Positions 47,181 through 59,922 are shown, numbered from the stretch's first letter. The stretch is 64,000 nucleotides of DNA from Metellina segmentata (GCA_947359465.1 OX375872.1:80769641-80833640), one strand, 5' to 3'. Translations and numbers: made by a program. Notes: generated by a model from the sequence alone, not told the origin.

Positions 47181-47288
47181 AGAATCTATAGATTCTTCCT
47201 CCCAACAGATGTGGTAATTTTGTCATTAATAGTGTGTAGTGGTATTAAAGCAATACTAAGCCACTCTGAAATCTATTGCCGCTTAGAG

Positions 47289-48358
47289 CAGTGCTCCCCA
47301 ACCTTTTTATCGCCGCGGACCGGATCAACGTTTGATAATTTTAACGCGGCCCGCTGAGGGGGGGGGGGAGGTTGTTGATTGTTTATATTTTCGATTGTTT
47401 TGATTTAAATTTTTTATTTGATTGTACTATTTAAACATGCCTTCAAAATAAAATACAGTTACACCAAAAAATGAATATAAAGTGATTTAACATTTTAACT
47501 CACTAGAACGCTAAATCAATGAGAACCCTGAGCTTGTTTCTTTGCGACGAGTCGGTTTCATCTGGGGGTAATAGGAGACAATGACACCCGAAGTGTGTTG
47601 CTTATGCCCAGTTTATACCTTTGTTTTGTTTTGATTGCTGTCACTGCAGAAAACCCCGCTTCAGATAGGTTGTCGGAAATGGCAATAGGGATTTAAGTGC
47701 TGTGGTGGCAATCTCAGGGTATTCCGCCATGACATTTATCCAGAACACCAGCAGAGTTTTTATCTCGAACGTAATTTTAAGGCCGCCTTCATTTGCAATC
47801 TCCAGCAATTGATCTTCTTGCACAGACATGCTAGATTCGCCTGAATTGTTTGCAAATGGATCGCGGATTCATTCCTTACTTGTCCGTGGGATTTTTATGG
47901 TTGGGTCTGCTGTGCTCTTTTAAAAGCAAAGACAGGTGATCGTGCACCAACTGGGAGAATGAATGTTTAGGCTCAGTCTCGCCTAAAATTCCCACTAATG
48001 TCTGAAACATGTCCAAAATGCCTCTGTTCACGCGCCGTCCCCACAACTTCAGTTTTGCTTTAAATGCAGCTGCTTTGTCTGCCAACTTGAAAACAGTTGT
48101 CACATTTGTCAAAATTAGAAAATAGAGACAGACAGAATTCAGAAATCATAATTGAAGCTCTGGTAACAGAACAAATTTCAAGTTCTGATTTACCGCCTCC
48201 TAATTTGAGTGGACATTTCATAGATAAGAGCCGCACAAACCCGAGAGAAATACACCACAGTAAATAAAATGGAAATAATTTAATGTTCCTTCGGCGGCCC
48301 GGTACCATTTGATCCACGGACCGGTACCGGTCCGGGGCCCGGGGGTTGGGGACCACTG
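47289..48358 (-). mobile_element. hAT element with TIRs and 8-bp target duplication
   Basis: Ends CAGTGCTCCCCAACC (left) and CAGTGGTCCCCAACC (right, complement) continue into GCGGACCGG-rich subterminal DNA. GCTTAGAG occurs at 47281-47288 and again at 48359-48366, a perfect 8-bp duplication as hAT transposases make. The 1070-bp body keeps only C-terminal pieces of a transposase gene on the minus strand, so it is non-autonomous. Confidence 0.96.
47641..48112 (-). pseudogene. hAT transposase C-terminal remnant
   Basis: Two minus-strand pieces follow the SCAND3/ZBED-type hAT transposase order. At 48112-47876, LADKAAAFKAKLKLWGRRVN precedes MFQTLVGIL, matching the DKA.AF..KL.LW..RV....MFP pattern. 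At 47829-47641, VFWINVMAEYPEIATTALKS then LLPFPTTYL matches the C-terminal dimerisation block (FW..V..EYP.L...A...LLPF.TTYLCE.GFS). A little further a frame-shifted LSEAGFSA-like sequence follows. The zinc finger and catalytic N-terminal two-thirds are missing. It is inactive. Confidence 0.88.
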
Positions 48359-48499
48359 GCTTAGAGGGTTAAACTTTGGTAGCTAAAACAAGAAACTTTT
48401 TTAGCTTAAAATATGCATTGTCATAAACTGTAAAAATCATCACATTAAAATGTTCTTTATTAAACGAATTTCTTTGCTTGGCACAGCTTGTTTGCCTAC

Positions 48500-48990
48500 T
48501 ATAAGATGCGTGGTGTTAACGCCGTAGCAAAGAAAAGTGCGCAATCTGAATTCACAGTCCACCCGAAACCCACTCAAAGCAAACAATAATACGGAAGGAC
48601 GCTAAGAGGGATATCCAGTAACACACAACCACCCACACTTTCCAACCCTTAATTTAAATTTAATTCCGACTACCGGGATCCCGCTTAGAATCATGTATTA
48701 ATGAGTCCATCTCGTACATTCCATTGCAAACTTGTGTCACCGATGGACCAAAACGCGCGTTTGCGCTGAGCGTTTCGGGAAAGGTGTGGCAGAAATTAGA
48801 CCACCAATTCTTGTCAAAGGACATCGGGCCCCATGAGCGCTATCTGTGCTTTCCGCATGTCCGCTCAAAGCGGCCACTTTGACAAATCGGCTACAGCGGA
48901 GGAGGGGCATAGCCCATTTCTGACGCATTAAACTTACGAACCCTTTGCTCCGGCGGAATTCATACAAAACTAAACACATGGCCAAACATG
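48500..48990. other. CpG-rich single-copy island
   Basis: Especially 48748-48960: AAAACGCGCGTTTGCGCTGA, GAGCGTTTCGGGAAAG and AAGCGGCCACTTTGACAAAT. Begins just after the hAT element. No repeats and no recognisable coding frame (the 82-codon minus frame at 48737-48985 has no domain). Regulatory DNA or a lost exon is possible. Confidence 0.38.
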
Positions 48991-49074
48991 CAGCCTCACA
49001 TACCCTCTTTCACAAATTATATGATTTCATACACTCTATGCCAGTAATGCACATACCGGGACACCCCTCGCCAG

Positions 49075-49960
49075 GTGTTATTTTAATCTTAACAAATCCC
49101 ATGATAGGTAATTTTTCAAGTTCAATGCCAATTTTAAGACTAATGTTGAAAATATTGATAATTTGATATTAACTTTCACACAAGGATCGTTTTAATTGAA
49201 TTTGAAAAAATACTGGTGACCCGCCTCACCGTGTGTTCTTTATTACTAAGAAATCCCACGATAGGTAATTTTTCAAGTTCAATTCCAATTTTAAGACTAT
49301 GTTGAAAACATAGATAATTTAATATCAACTTTCACTTAAGGATCGTTTTAATTGAATTTGAAAAAGTACTTGTCTCCCGCCTCACCGCTTGTTATTTTTA
49401 TATTATCAAGTCCCACGATAGGATACCTTTTAAGTTCAATGCCAATTTCAAGGCTGTATATGTTGAAAAGATTGTTAATTTTATATCAGCTTCAAGGATT
49501 GTTTTTAAGATTTTAAAAAAGTACTGACCGTCCGCCTTATCACGTGTTATTTTAATGTTAACAAAGCACCCAATGCCAACTAGGCCATGGTAGCCCAATT
49601 GGATGAGTTAAATATTACCGAACGGAAGCTTGCAAATTCAAAACTCGGTTCAACCAAAGGCGTACACGGGACGTGCACGTTAAATTTGTCGTGGCTTCAA
49701 ATATTCTGACGTTGTCGCGGTGTGAAAGTTTAGAAAGTAGACTCAGAAGTTGACCTCGTCATCTAACCTTGTTTTAAAATTACGTAGTGTTGTCCTCGAA
49801 ACTTTCCCTTCGGGATTGATTCCGAGCCGTCGCCAACAGCCCGCTGCGTTTCTCCAGTGCGACGTTAATTAAGTACCTACCTGCCCAATGCCAACTTCAA
49901 GACTGTATATGTTGAAAATATTGATAAATTGATATCAGCCTTCAAGGATAACTTTTCTGA
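49075..49960. repeat. ~157-bp tandem repeat, ~5 copies, split by a SINE
   Basis: GTGTTATTTTAATnTTAACAAATCCCA-type starts fall near 49075, 49231, 49390 and 49544. AATTTTTCAAGTTCAATGCC recurs in each. The fifth copy is interrupted by SINE-A at 49582-49883 and ends near 49960. Confidence 0.93.
49582..49883 (+). repeat. SINE-A, full length, with perfect 13-bp target duplication
   Basis: Starts AGGCCATGGTAGCCCAATTG and ends ACGTTAATTAAGTACCTACC then TG. CCCAATGCCAACT occurs at 49569-49581 and again at 49884-49896. This gives exact ends and a length of 302 bp, and shows insertion with target duplication as in LINE-driven retroposition. Confidence 0.97.
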
Positions 49961-50149
49961 TTTTTACAGAACAAAAGCGTTGCTAGATTAATAACTCTTT
50001 TATCAATTTGCCTGACAATTAACCTGAAAATCGTAACAGCTTTAACAAACGATGAGTACCTACAAAACAAATTTAATGAAGACAATTTATTAAACTTCTA
50101 TCGTTGTGTCGGGAGTAAAAAAAGTTGCTGTAAATCTTTGCTAGATAAT

Positions 50150-50345
50150 GGATTAAAATGCGCAAGACTCTCTCTCTCTTTGAGTCAACATTTTTCTGTG
50201 AACGAACTTTTTCAGCCATGAATATTGACATATAGCAAATCTAGATGGCCCTTGGACTTAACAAGTCCGCATTCCTGCTTTATAAAAATGGTTTCCAAAA
50301 TGTGATCTGCGAACCCCGGGGGTCCGCAGGAAACATTCAATAATT
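50150..50345 (+). pseudogene. hAT transposase C-terminal fragment
   Basis: The frame from about 50167 reads TLSLFESTFFCERTFSAMNI followed by DI and a stop, matching the hAT dimerisation block STY.CE..FS.MN. About 90 bp later GCGAACCCCGGGGGTCCGCA looks like hAT subterminal sequence. The rest of the element is not recognisable. It is different from the hAT elements on both sides. Confidence 0.65.
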
Positions 50346-50872
50346 CAACTATCAAAATTGAGAACTTTCACGAATAAATAAAATATTCCATTATTTTCTC
50401 ATATTCATTTATGTTCTAAAAACGTTGTTTTATTCTAAAAAAATATCTGTTACATCATCCGCTTTTTTAGAACAGAACCTAAACAATGTTTTATGTGTAG
50501 AGATTAAATACATGCTTCTGCATTCTGGAAAGTTCGTCATTTCTGGAGTCTATATTTATGACAATTTTGCAGTATCTACGAGTATGTATTAACAGTTTTT
50601 TACGCAAGACTATAAATCAGGATTTCCCAAGCTATGTTACGCGGAACACCAGTATTCCGCTGAACCCTAATAGGTGTTCCGCGACAATTTGGAAAGGTTT
50701 CATACACTACAACTCATTTAAGGATCTTCTACTTCATATTGAAAGGCGAGTGATGATCAATCTCCACTGATGTTTATGGCCTAGTTTTCTTCTAGTTCTA
50801 TCACAGTCATACGCGTTGCATATGACTTAGCTGTTAGTTTTTGGCACCATAAATGACCTTGCTCTACCCTAT

Positions 50873-51047
50873 AGGCCCCGTTCACATGAAGCGTTTCAAC
50901 GCGTGTTTGGCGGGGCTAACGAGGTCGGACATTATATTATGTTTTTTTATTCCTCTAATTCAAGTTTCTATCTTTGCAACCTTGAAGAGGGATGCCTCGC
51001 TATCCTCGCCAAACGCGCATTTTAAGCGCCTCATGTGAACGAGGCCT
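50873..51047. mobile_element. MITE nested in the hAT element
   Basis: Left AGGCCCCGTTCACATGAAGC and right (complement) AGGCCTCGTTCACATGAGGC form ~20-bp inverted ends around about 135 bp. A further inner match (ACGCGTGTTTGGCG / GCCAAACGCGCA) lengthens the palindrome. I could not settle the target duplication. No coding capacity. Confidence 0.8.
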
Positions 51048-51511
51048 TAATGTAAAAAATTCTTTATCAGCCTTCTACTGACACCGGAAAGAGTCGTTCA
51101 CGATGGAAGCAGAGCGCTGTGACACCCATCTTCTTGTGGTGGGTCTTCTTGATCTTCTTGAAGGCACAAAATAATTCAGGACAAAATTTTGTTGAAGGTT
51201 TAATATATCCTTCATGGTTGATAAAATGTAACATATCTAGCAGATATTTTTAACAAGTACAATGAAGTTAACTTATCATTACAAGGAAAAAGTATTACAA
51301 TTTTTAATTCAAGAGATAAAATTCCATCTTTTGATAAAAAAAAATACAATTTTCATCAGTTGAATCTAATAACTTTGATTGTTTCCCTGCCTTACATGAA
51401 TGTTTGATTGAATTAAATTTTTAAAGTAGATGCAGAAGTTTCCAAAGTATTTTAGAACACCTATATCACTTGAAAACGACTTTATTGCAATATTTTCCGA
51501 ATACTAGTTAG

Positions 51512-51640
<129 letters not shown>

Positions 51641-51654
51641 TAAATTATTTCTAG

Positions 51655-51882
51655 GCGAGTTTGTCAGAAGAGTACTCTAATTTTTCAAAACAAGCTGTTA
51701 TTGTTTTCCTTCCGTTTTCTACAACCCATTTTTGCGAAGCGGGGTTTCTTTATTATGCTGCAACGAAGTCAAAGTGCAGGAACAGGCTCGACGCCACACC
51801 AGATATTAGAATGCAACTTACCAATATTGTGCCTGATATCAAGAAGATATGCAATTCAACGACTCACAATCATCAAAGTTAA
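51655..51882 (+). pseudogene. hAT transposase C-terminus
   Basis: About 73 codons without a stop: KQAVIVFLPFSTTHFCEAGF, then ATKSKCRNRLDATPDIRMQL, then TNIVPDIKKICN. This matches the end of ZBED5/SCAND3-like hAT transposases (LPFSTTYLCE.GFS, K.K.RNRL...PD.R..L..I.PDI..LC). No start codon belongs to it. The catalytic domain is missing because the element is internally deleted. The frame ends naturally inside the hAT element, about 200 bp before its right end. Confidence 0.9.
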
Positions 51883-52090
51883 TGAGTGCTTTATTTATTC
51901 ATACTTTTATATTTATATTATATTATAGTTTTATATTTTAAAATAATTACTACATAAATAATGTGTTTAATAACATTTTTTTTAAATATTTACTAGTAGG
52001 AATTACCCAACCTAAAAAATAAGCCATGTGTTCCGTTAAAATTTCCGGGTTTGCAAAGTGTTCTATTGCAGAAAAAGATGGGAAACCCTG

Positions 52091-53254
52091 CTATAAATGA
52101 TTTTTTTTTAAAGTTATGTCGGTATTACACCTGGAATGGGATATGTTGATAGTGAATGTATTATAACCAAGCTATCTCTATCTTATGCTATACGAATATT
52201 CTTTGGCAGATCTTCCAACATACAGTTCATTAAAAATAAGGTTTCCACAAGTACAAACTTGGTTATCTGACTATCTGAACTGGCAAGAAAAGCTTTACAT
52301 TACTTGTTCCACAATTTACTTGTGTAAATCTACGTTAAGAAATAGACTTGGAGTTGAAAGTTAAATCATCAAACGTGGAGCCACACATTGCTGAGCTAAT
52401 TGTTAAAAACAGCTTTATTACTCATATTTAGATCAAAAAGTATATATATATATATATATATATAATTCTGACACCAAACACCGAAAATATTTTTAAATGC
52501 AAAGAACCAAACAGTCGGGGTGCAATCATCCAGAAAACGAAAGTCAAAACTAACCATGCAAGCGCGCTGAAGCTGTGGACATAATATGGTAAGCAATATA
52601 GTTTCAAGAATAAAGGAAATTAAAAATAAATATAAAAACCCCAAAGAAAATTTTAAAGAGTAGAAAAAAAAAATTTACGGCATTTTTGAAAATGAAAGTG
52701 TTGCTGCTCATACGTAGAAAAAACATTTTGTGTTGTTTTAGTCAGACTTCTCCCTGATAACGCCCTACATTTTCGAAAATTTCCTAAAAATGTTTCTATT
52801 TTAAATTTCTTTGCTTTTCAAATTATATGTTTGTGTGTGCCGGTCATTATGTGCCGGCCATTCTGCCATTTTTTACGATATATATATATATTGTAATGAA
52901 GGCCTTAGGACCATCCAGATGAGTTTCTTTTTAATTTTAAAGGTTATTCGCTTCTGTAAGAGAAAAGCATCTTTTTTACAACGATGTACACTTATTCGAT
53001 CCCATCTCATGCTTCATTCATGAAGCTCTTCCTAGTATAGTTTGGATTTTTATATCACTAAAATAAGAGTCATTGAAGCAAAAAGTCGAGTTACTTTAAT
53101 CTGTATGTCCTTAAAAACAAATAGATGTGAGTGGACCCTTTCTAAGATATGTAAATTGTGATGTATGTTTGGGATGTGTTTTAAATAATTCAATTCACTT
53201 GTATTTGTTTTTGCATCCTCTAATATTCTACAAAATTGAGAGGCTTTTTTTAAG
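52091..53254. other. AT-rich DNA with TA runs, no gene seen
   Basis: (TA)n at about 52440-52463 and a shorter run at about 52878-52890. TGTGTGTGCCGGTCATTATG then TGCCGGCCATTCTGCC near 52832 is a small direct repeat. No protein-like frame. Confidence 0.5.
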
Positions 53255-53486
53255 GGGGGGGGGGCTGCACATTAAATTGTCATGGCCTAAAATGTTCTCA
53301 CGTTGGCATGGTGTGGAATTTTTGAGTGGTGGGCTGCCTGCTCAGGTTTAGACCTCGTCATAAGATCATGGTTAAAATTTACGAGGTGTTGTCCTCGAAT
53401 CTTTACCATCGGGATGGATCCCTGAACGTCGCGTCGCCAATAGCCCGTTGTGTTGCACTAGTGAGATGTTAATTCAACTATCTAAT
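53255..53486 (+). repeat. SINE-A without head
   Basis: Starts in a G9 run (GGGGGGGGGCTGCACATTAA), then body TGGCATGGTGTGGAATTTTT and AAATTTACGAGGTGTTGTCC, and tail GTGAGATGTTAATTCAAC. Confidence 0.9.
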
Positions 53487-53489
53487 GTA

Positions 53490-54115
53490 GCAATTTTTAA
53501 CTAGTGTGCCGCAAGAATTGCACTGATGTGCCTCACTGATGGTGAAGTGGTTTAAATTGTAGTTTTCAGCATTTATTTTTTTATTATAAACTATCACAAA
53601 TCAAAAGTATCACCAACTCTGAAGCAAAAAGTACAGGTAATTGCTACTATTTTTTGCAAATCAATAAAACTTATGCTTAATTTTTTTTTTGTTAGATTGA
53701 CCAAAAATACAAAAAATAGAATATATTTCGGATATGTAGCAAAATTTGAATAATAAATGTGTGGCATGAAATGAAAAGATTTAAAATCGCCGGGGTCTAA
53801 TAGAATAATCTGGGTACAATCAATTCGTCCCCTAATTGTCCAGATAAAAATGGACATTTTCAATTGCTGTAGATAATAATATCTTTTTTCGAAAACTCGT
53901 ATAGAAATTTGAAACACAATGAAACATTCCGGTCAGTCTTTGATGCCAAATTTATATTTGAACCACCTACTTCCAACACAATTCATGAGCCTTATTTTAG
54001 GCCCATATTAAAACATACAATACGGCACAATTTATTACACTGTAGCGTACGGCTAAATTACGTGTTACAAGATAATTTCTCACTGTGAACCGCGACACGC
54101 GGTTAAAGGTTAAAT
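53490..54115. repeat. Possible hAT-type MITE
   Basis: Near the left end TTTTTAACTAGTGTGCCGCA and, in complement near the right end, CCTTTAACCGCGTGTCGCGG are similar. TTAACC.GTGTGCCG is a common hAT terminal pattern. I could not find the exact ends or a target duplication. Confidence 0.4.
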
Positions 54116-54238
54116 AACTTGCTTTAATAATCGACTCGTTGTTTAATTAATATCTATAGAAAGTTAATGCAAGTTTCCATCAAACATGCATTAATTGTGT
54201 TACGGTAAACCGTCTCGCTTAATTTGCTTGTATCGCTA

Positions 54239-54956
54239 TTTGCACCACATTTGACGCTCATTAGGGAAGCTTAAATTATATAGGCGACTAAATGATTAAT
54301 ATCAGCATGTGTATATCCACCTAGCTTAAGTTTATTGACCATTATTGAATTTTACTTTAACCTATTACTCTTTCCAGGCTGAGCCATGTTTTATAGATGC
54401 TGGTCTAGTTTATTAGGATCGGATAATGTCTTCCGATTTTCCCTGTTTCAATCAGGCAAAAAAGAGGGGAAATTAGGACTCAAGTAATCGATAGTTTCAC
54501 AGCTAGAGGAGTTCCCTTCAGGATGGATTCCGGACAATTGCCAATAGCCCGTTATGTTGCTCCAGTGTGATGTTAATTAACTATATACCATAACTAGAGG
54601 AGGCAATAAAATTTCAACAACCAATTAATATTTTTATATGAGTACTTTTAACAAATACATACAACTTATTATTTGTACTGTACATAAGATGCAATGAAAC
54701 ACACACATTTGCACCACATTTGGAAGAATATTATTAGTGAAGCTTAAATTATATAGGCAACTAAATGATTATTATCAGTATGTGTATATCCACTTAGCCT
54801 TACTTTTATTGACCATTATTCAAATTTACTTTAACATATTACTCTTTTCTGGCTGACCGATGTTTTATAGATGCTGGTCATGTTTATTAGGAAAGGATAC
54901 TATTTTCTGATTTACCCTTTTTAAATCAGGGACAAGGGGGCAAATTAGGACTCAAG

Positions 54957-54962
<6 letters not shown>
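54239..54962. repeat. Direct repeat pair (~250 bp) around a SINE-A tail
   Basis: 54239-54490 and 54708-54962 share TTTGCACCACATTTG, AAGCTTAAATTATATAGGC, GTTTTATAGATGCTGGTC and AAATTAGGACTCAAGTAAT in order. A SINE-A 3' fragment (54512-54590) lies between them. Confidence 0.93.
54512..54590 (+). repeat. SINE-A tail fragment
   Basis: TTCCCTTCAGGATGGATTCC, then GCCAATAGCCCGTTATGTTG, then TGATGTTAATTAACTA. Confidence 0.85.

Positions 54963-55002
<40 letters not shown>
54961..55002. repeat. (TA)n microsatellite
   Basis: About 20 TA units. It continues at 55611-55625 beyond the Tc3-like element, which therefore inserted in the run. Confidence 0.95.
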
Positions 55003-55005
<3 letters not shown>

Positions 55006-55610
55006 TGTGTATCAAAATGATATGTCCACCCGCATTTTTAAAAATTTCGACTCTTAATTTAGAATAGGAAACACTTTTTTGGTGGAAATAATTATACAAT
55101 AATCGTTATAACTATTTAGGAAGCAATTTGTTAAAACTAAATAATTCATTTTTATTTTACGCAATTTTTAATTTTGCGATCGTTTTGAAAAGATAGGTCC
55201 ACCTTTATAAATCTTTGCACCAAAACGTTTATTTCCACAAAATTTGCAAAAATATCACAGTTTAGTCTTACTGCGGGATTACGCTGGCTACTGTGGAGGT
55301 ATTTAAACAGATTTGTACATCACGTTGCAATCAAATGAAATGGGTCGTCGTTGCAGTCTTTCGCTGATTGAGCAAGGGAAAATTGATGCTTTAAAGAAGT
55401 GTGGAAAATCGAAACCTATCTTTTTGAAACAGCTGTTTCACATAATATTTGTCTTCCGTATAATTCCTATGATTTTATATTATTTATGCATAATTTTTTC
55501 ATTCAATGAACTAACGAAGTTTATAAAATAGTACTTTGTACACAATAAAACTTTTTTTATCAACATAACTTTCGAGTTTACTAGTGGAACTATCATTTCG
55601 ATACACACTG
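55003..55610 (+). mobile_element. Tc1/mariner (Tc3-like) element, internally deleted
   Basis: Left CAGTGTGTATCAAAATGATA and right (complement) CAGTGTGTATCGAAATGATA are 20-bp inverted ends with one difference. Both are flanked by TA within a TA microsatellite. At 608 bp it keeps only the start of a transposase. Confidence 0.93.
55340..55420 (+). pseudogene. Tc3-like transposase N-terminus
   Basis: MGRRCSLSLIEQGKIDALKK then CGKSK is the first helix-turn-helix of Tc3-type transposases (pattern MGRG..L...E.G.I.AL...G.S...IA). After about 27 codons the similarity stops where the element is deleted. The frame continues to 55531 in sequence that does not resemble a transposase. The catalytic domain is missing. 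Confidence 0.7.
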
Positions 55611-56704
<1,094 letters not shown>

Positions 56705-56999
56705 TGTAGTCTAATGGATAAATCTCTAGTATAAATTTAATCCTGATTTCAGAGCTTTATTAGCTCGTTTGATATTTTCTTCACACTAAGGGTGCTTTTG
56801 TAGCAAATTAAACAATATCCGTTACATATGTTTCAACGGTAGTTTATTTTTTAAGGAGTTAAAAAAGGTTTTGCTTAAAAAAATGTCTCCTACTAACAAA
56901 AGTCTAATTTAAGTACAGTTTTAGTGTAATAATTAAAATATTAAGTAATATAATACTGAATATCATTGGATGGTGTAAGTAGTACTGCAGTTATGTTTA

Positions 57000-57212
57000 C
57001 ATCTTTCTTTGTACAATATCATATAGAATGAATTGAAATAACGTGTATATTTTTGAGGGCTTGAACATAATCAAATTTAAGTTTATGTATTCCTTCGTAC
57101 AAAGTCATCAAGTGTGAATTGCAATAAAGGATATTTTTTGAGGGTTTAAACATTATCAAATTTAAGTTTATAAATTTCTTTGCACAAAACCATGAGGCTT
57201 GAATTGCAGTTC
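57000..57212. repeat. ~84-bp tandem repeat, ~3 copies
   Basis: TTTGTACAATATCATATAGA, TCGTACAAAGTCATCAAGTG and TTGCACAAAACCATGAGGCT mark copies that share GAATTGnA and TTTTTGAGGG-TT(G/A)AACAT blocks and AATCAAATTTAAGTTTA. Confidence 0.8.
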
Positions 57213-57296
57213 TGATATCGGTTGATCTTAATACGAAATTCTAGAATGCTCAAAATTCATTTGCACCATCTAAGCGAATTTAACAAATACTATATA

Positions 57297-58559
57297 CAGA
57301 ATTGTTTGCTAACACCTAAAAAACACGGAACATTGCCTAATATGGTATAGGAAAACCGTTGACAATAAAAATAATTTGCAGTTTTCCCGGAATGGATAAA
57401 TACAGTTCAGGTATGTATGCTTGCCAAGGGAATCTTGTATCATTCTTCCTGCAAAACGGTGGCAAGTTCATGTAACGATGAAGGCTGTGTATATCGATCA
57501 AGCACTTTCCTCTCCAATGCAGGCCACAAAAATTATTCAATAATATTGAGGTCTGGTGACTGTGGTGGCCAGGGAAGATGTGACGAATCATCCTCGTTCT
57601 CAGAAAACCAGTCTTGCACGATGTGAGCTGTGTGAATAGGGGCTTTGTCGTCTTGGAAGACACCATAACCATTGGGGAACTAAGATTGTACCATGGGATG
57701 GACTTTATCAGCCAAAATTTTACATAATCCTTGACCTTAATGTGCCCTTGTAGAGAAATCATGGGGCCCACAGAAAACCACGATATGGATGCCCGAACCA
57801 TCAAAGAACCCCCGCCATGTTTCACTCTTGACAACATGCAGTGTTTATTATAGGCTTGGGATGGCGTTCACCAGACGTAAACTCTGCCAGAAGTGGGAAA
57901 CAGTGTGAAACAAGATTCATCCGACCAAATTACTGTCTTCCATTGCCACATAGTCCAGGATTTATGACTTAAACACCTCTTTTTCCTGTTACAGGCATTA
58001 GCATCACTGATGAATGGTTTTGAATTGCATCTCGTCCAGAAATACTCTGCTTATGGAGCTCCTTTCTTATTGTTTTGGTACTCACAGGGTTTGTGAGCAC
58101 GACATTCATTTCAACAGTAACTTTTGAAGCTGTGGTCTTCATATTTTTAGTCCCAATCCTCCTTCATGATCGTCTGTCACGATAACTGAACACACACTTT
58201 CGTCCGTGCTGTGATTTAGCGGGTGACGTTTTTCCACTTTTCAAATATGCGGAATAAATCTTAGATACAGTGCCTCTTGAAACACTAAACACTTCAGCTA
58301 CCTTGATTAAGGAAGCTCCCACCAGACGAGCTCCGACAATATTCCCCCGTTCGAAGTCTGTCAGCTCTGACATGATGCAATTACAACGTCACACTACAGT
58401 GCCAGGACAACGACTGACCTGCTCAGCCTATTTACGACGTTGTATAAGGGGCGTCAGTAGGCGTAAACACCAGAGCCACCTACACATTTAACGAGAATAA
58501 ACGTTTTGTTTTAAGCATGCATTTCACGAGGTGTTTCCATATTTTTGTCAACTCCTGTG
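57297..58559 (-). mobile_element. Tc1-type element, minus orientation
   Basis: The right end in complement reads CACAGGAGTTGACAAAAATA then TGGAAACACC and is followed by TA. The left end (CAGAATTGTTTGCTAACACC, then AACACGGAACA) is a diverged partner, also next to TA. The 1263-bp length is normal for Tc1. Most of the transposase is recognisable. Confidence 0.88.
57337..58373 (-). pseudogene. Tc1 transposase pseudogene
   Basis: Start MSELTDFERGNIVGARLVGA at 58373, in the position of Tc1 proteins. The first HTH (VAEVFSVSRGTVSKIYSAYL) is intact. Further on, IWSDES (about 57920) gives the first catalytic Asp. HGGGSLMVRASISWFSVGPM follows at 57816. In a shifted frame FQDDKAPIHTAH gives the second Asp and WPPQSPDLNIIE the Glu, directly followed by a stop. 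All three DDE residues can thus be seen, but they lie in different frames. The tail continues in broken frames to about 57337. It is the best preserved of the Tc1 copies here, but inactive. Confidence 0.9.
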
Positions 58560-59404
58560 TATATGCTTTGCAGTATTACATGTCATCATAAATAGTAATT
58601 TCTGTACAAACCTTTGAACGATTCGCAAAATAAAAAATTTTAAATTTAAAGTTTAACTTAAAAGTTATATAATGGTCTTGCAATGTTTTATGTAGTGAAA
58701 AAATTCGTGAACTGTACATAAACAATAAAGGGTGTTGAAAATACGTTTTAATATAAGTACGCAATATAGATGCTAACTGAATGTTGTTTATGCAGATCTA
58801 TATTATTTTTCACGGGTATACGAATGTTTTAATTTCGAGTTAAATGGAAAATCCAGTATTTATATATCTAAAGGGTGAACTCAAAATAAAAACTAAGGTA
58901 AAAATGCATTAAGTCGAGTAAAGATATATTTATTCATCAGGTAAAACAATACTTTTATAGGGATAGAAATTCGACATACAATCCCATCCTTCTTTCACCT
59001 ACTACTTTTGACTGCAAATTATGCACTCATACATATAGTATGAATTAAAAGTACATTTGTATGTAGGTCAAAGTTTCGTAACATGGAACATCTGATTTCC
59101 AGATTGCCGTAAATAAGGGAAGGGGTCTTGAGCATCCATCTGTCCAAATAATAAAAACATTAACTCAAATCTGCCAAATATATTATAAATTAGTAATGTG
59201 TAATACAGTAGAACTTATATTTCTAAGATAATGCATGTATTGCCTGTAGCGTCCACAGAAAAACTACTGAACGGTCTTGAAGATTTTCATGGATATAGTA
59301 TTTCAACTGAACTCTATTATCAGATTTTGGGATTTGAACTCCAGAAATAAATACTGATTAGTTAGTTTTCAATTAATTCAAAACACTCATTTCCTTTAGT
59401 AGTT
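58560..59404. other. AT-rich DNA, no gene seen
   Basis: Nothing identifiable on either strand. Confidence 0.5.
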
Positions 59405-59566
59405 GTATTTACGTTTCACTGGAACAACTCAAAGGGGCTATGGGCAACAGTCCGGGAAAAATCCAAAGACAACACCTCTTATATTTGAACCTTGGTCAGA
59501 TGATGAGGTCAACACTGGATCCAACACCCCACTCTCCAAACTTCCACACCACGCCAACTTCAGAAT
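59405..59566 (-). repeat. SINE-A 3' half
   Basis: TATTTACGTTTCACTGGAAC to TTCCACACCACGCCAACTTC, the tail and two-thirds of the body. Confidence 0.87.
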
Positions 59567-59864
59567 ATAGGAAATGCAAGCAATATGAAACATGTTCCAT
59601 ATTGCATGCAATCGAGATGTTTCATAACAAGTACCCGACTGAAATATTGGGCATCTTTTAAGAAAAAAGAAATAGAAGTGAACAGTAAAACCCGACATTC
59701 ACAAATAAACGAGCGTGTACTGTTTTATTTTATGATATACTTTGCTGCACAATTTTTTAAACTTATTTTCTCTTAAATAATTACTTTTTAAATAAGCCTC
59801 TAAAATATTTACCGCGCCTCGAAATACAAAAATAATTATTCTAATTGAAGAATTCAAGATCTAT

Positions 59865-59922
59865 GTAAGTAGGTAGGTAATTAACGGTAGCACTGGAGAA
59901 ACACCAACGGGCTGTTAAAATA
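59865..59922 (-). repeat. SINE-A tail fragment
   Basis: TGTAAGTAGGTAGGTAATTA (3' tail complement), then CACTGGAGAAACACCAACGG. Confidence 0.8.
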
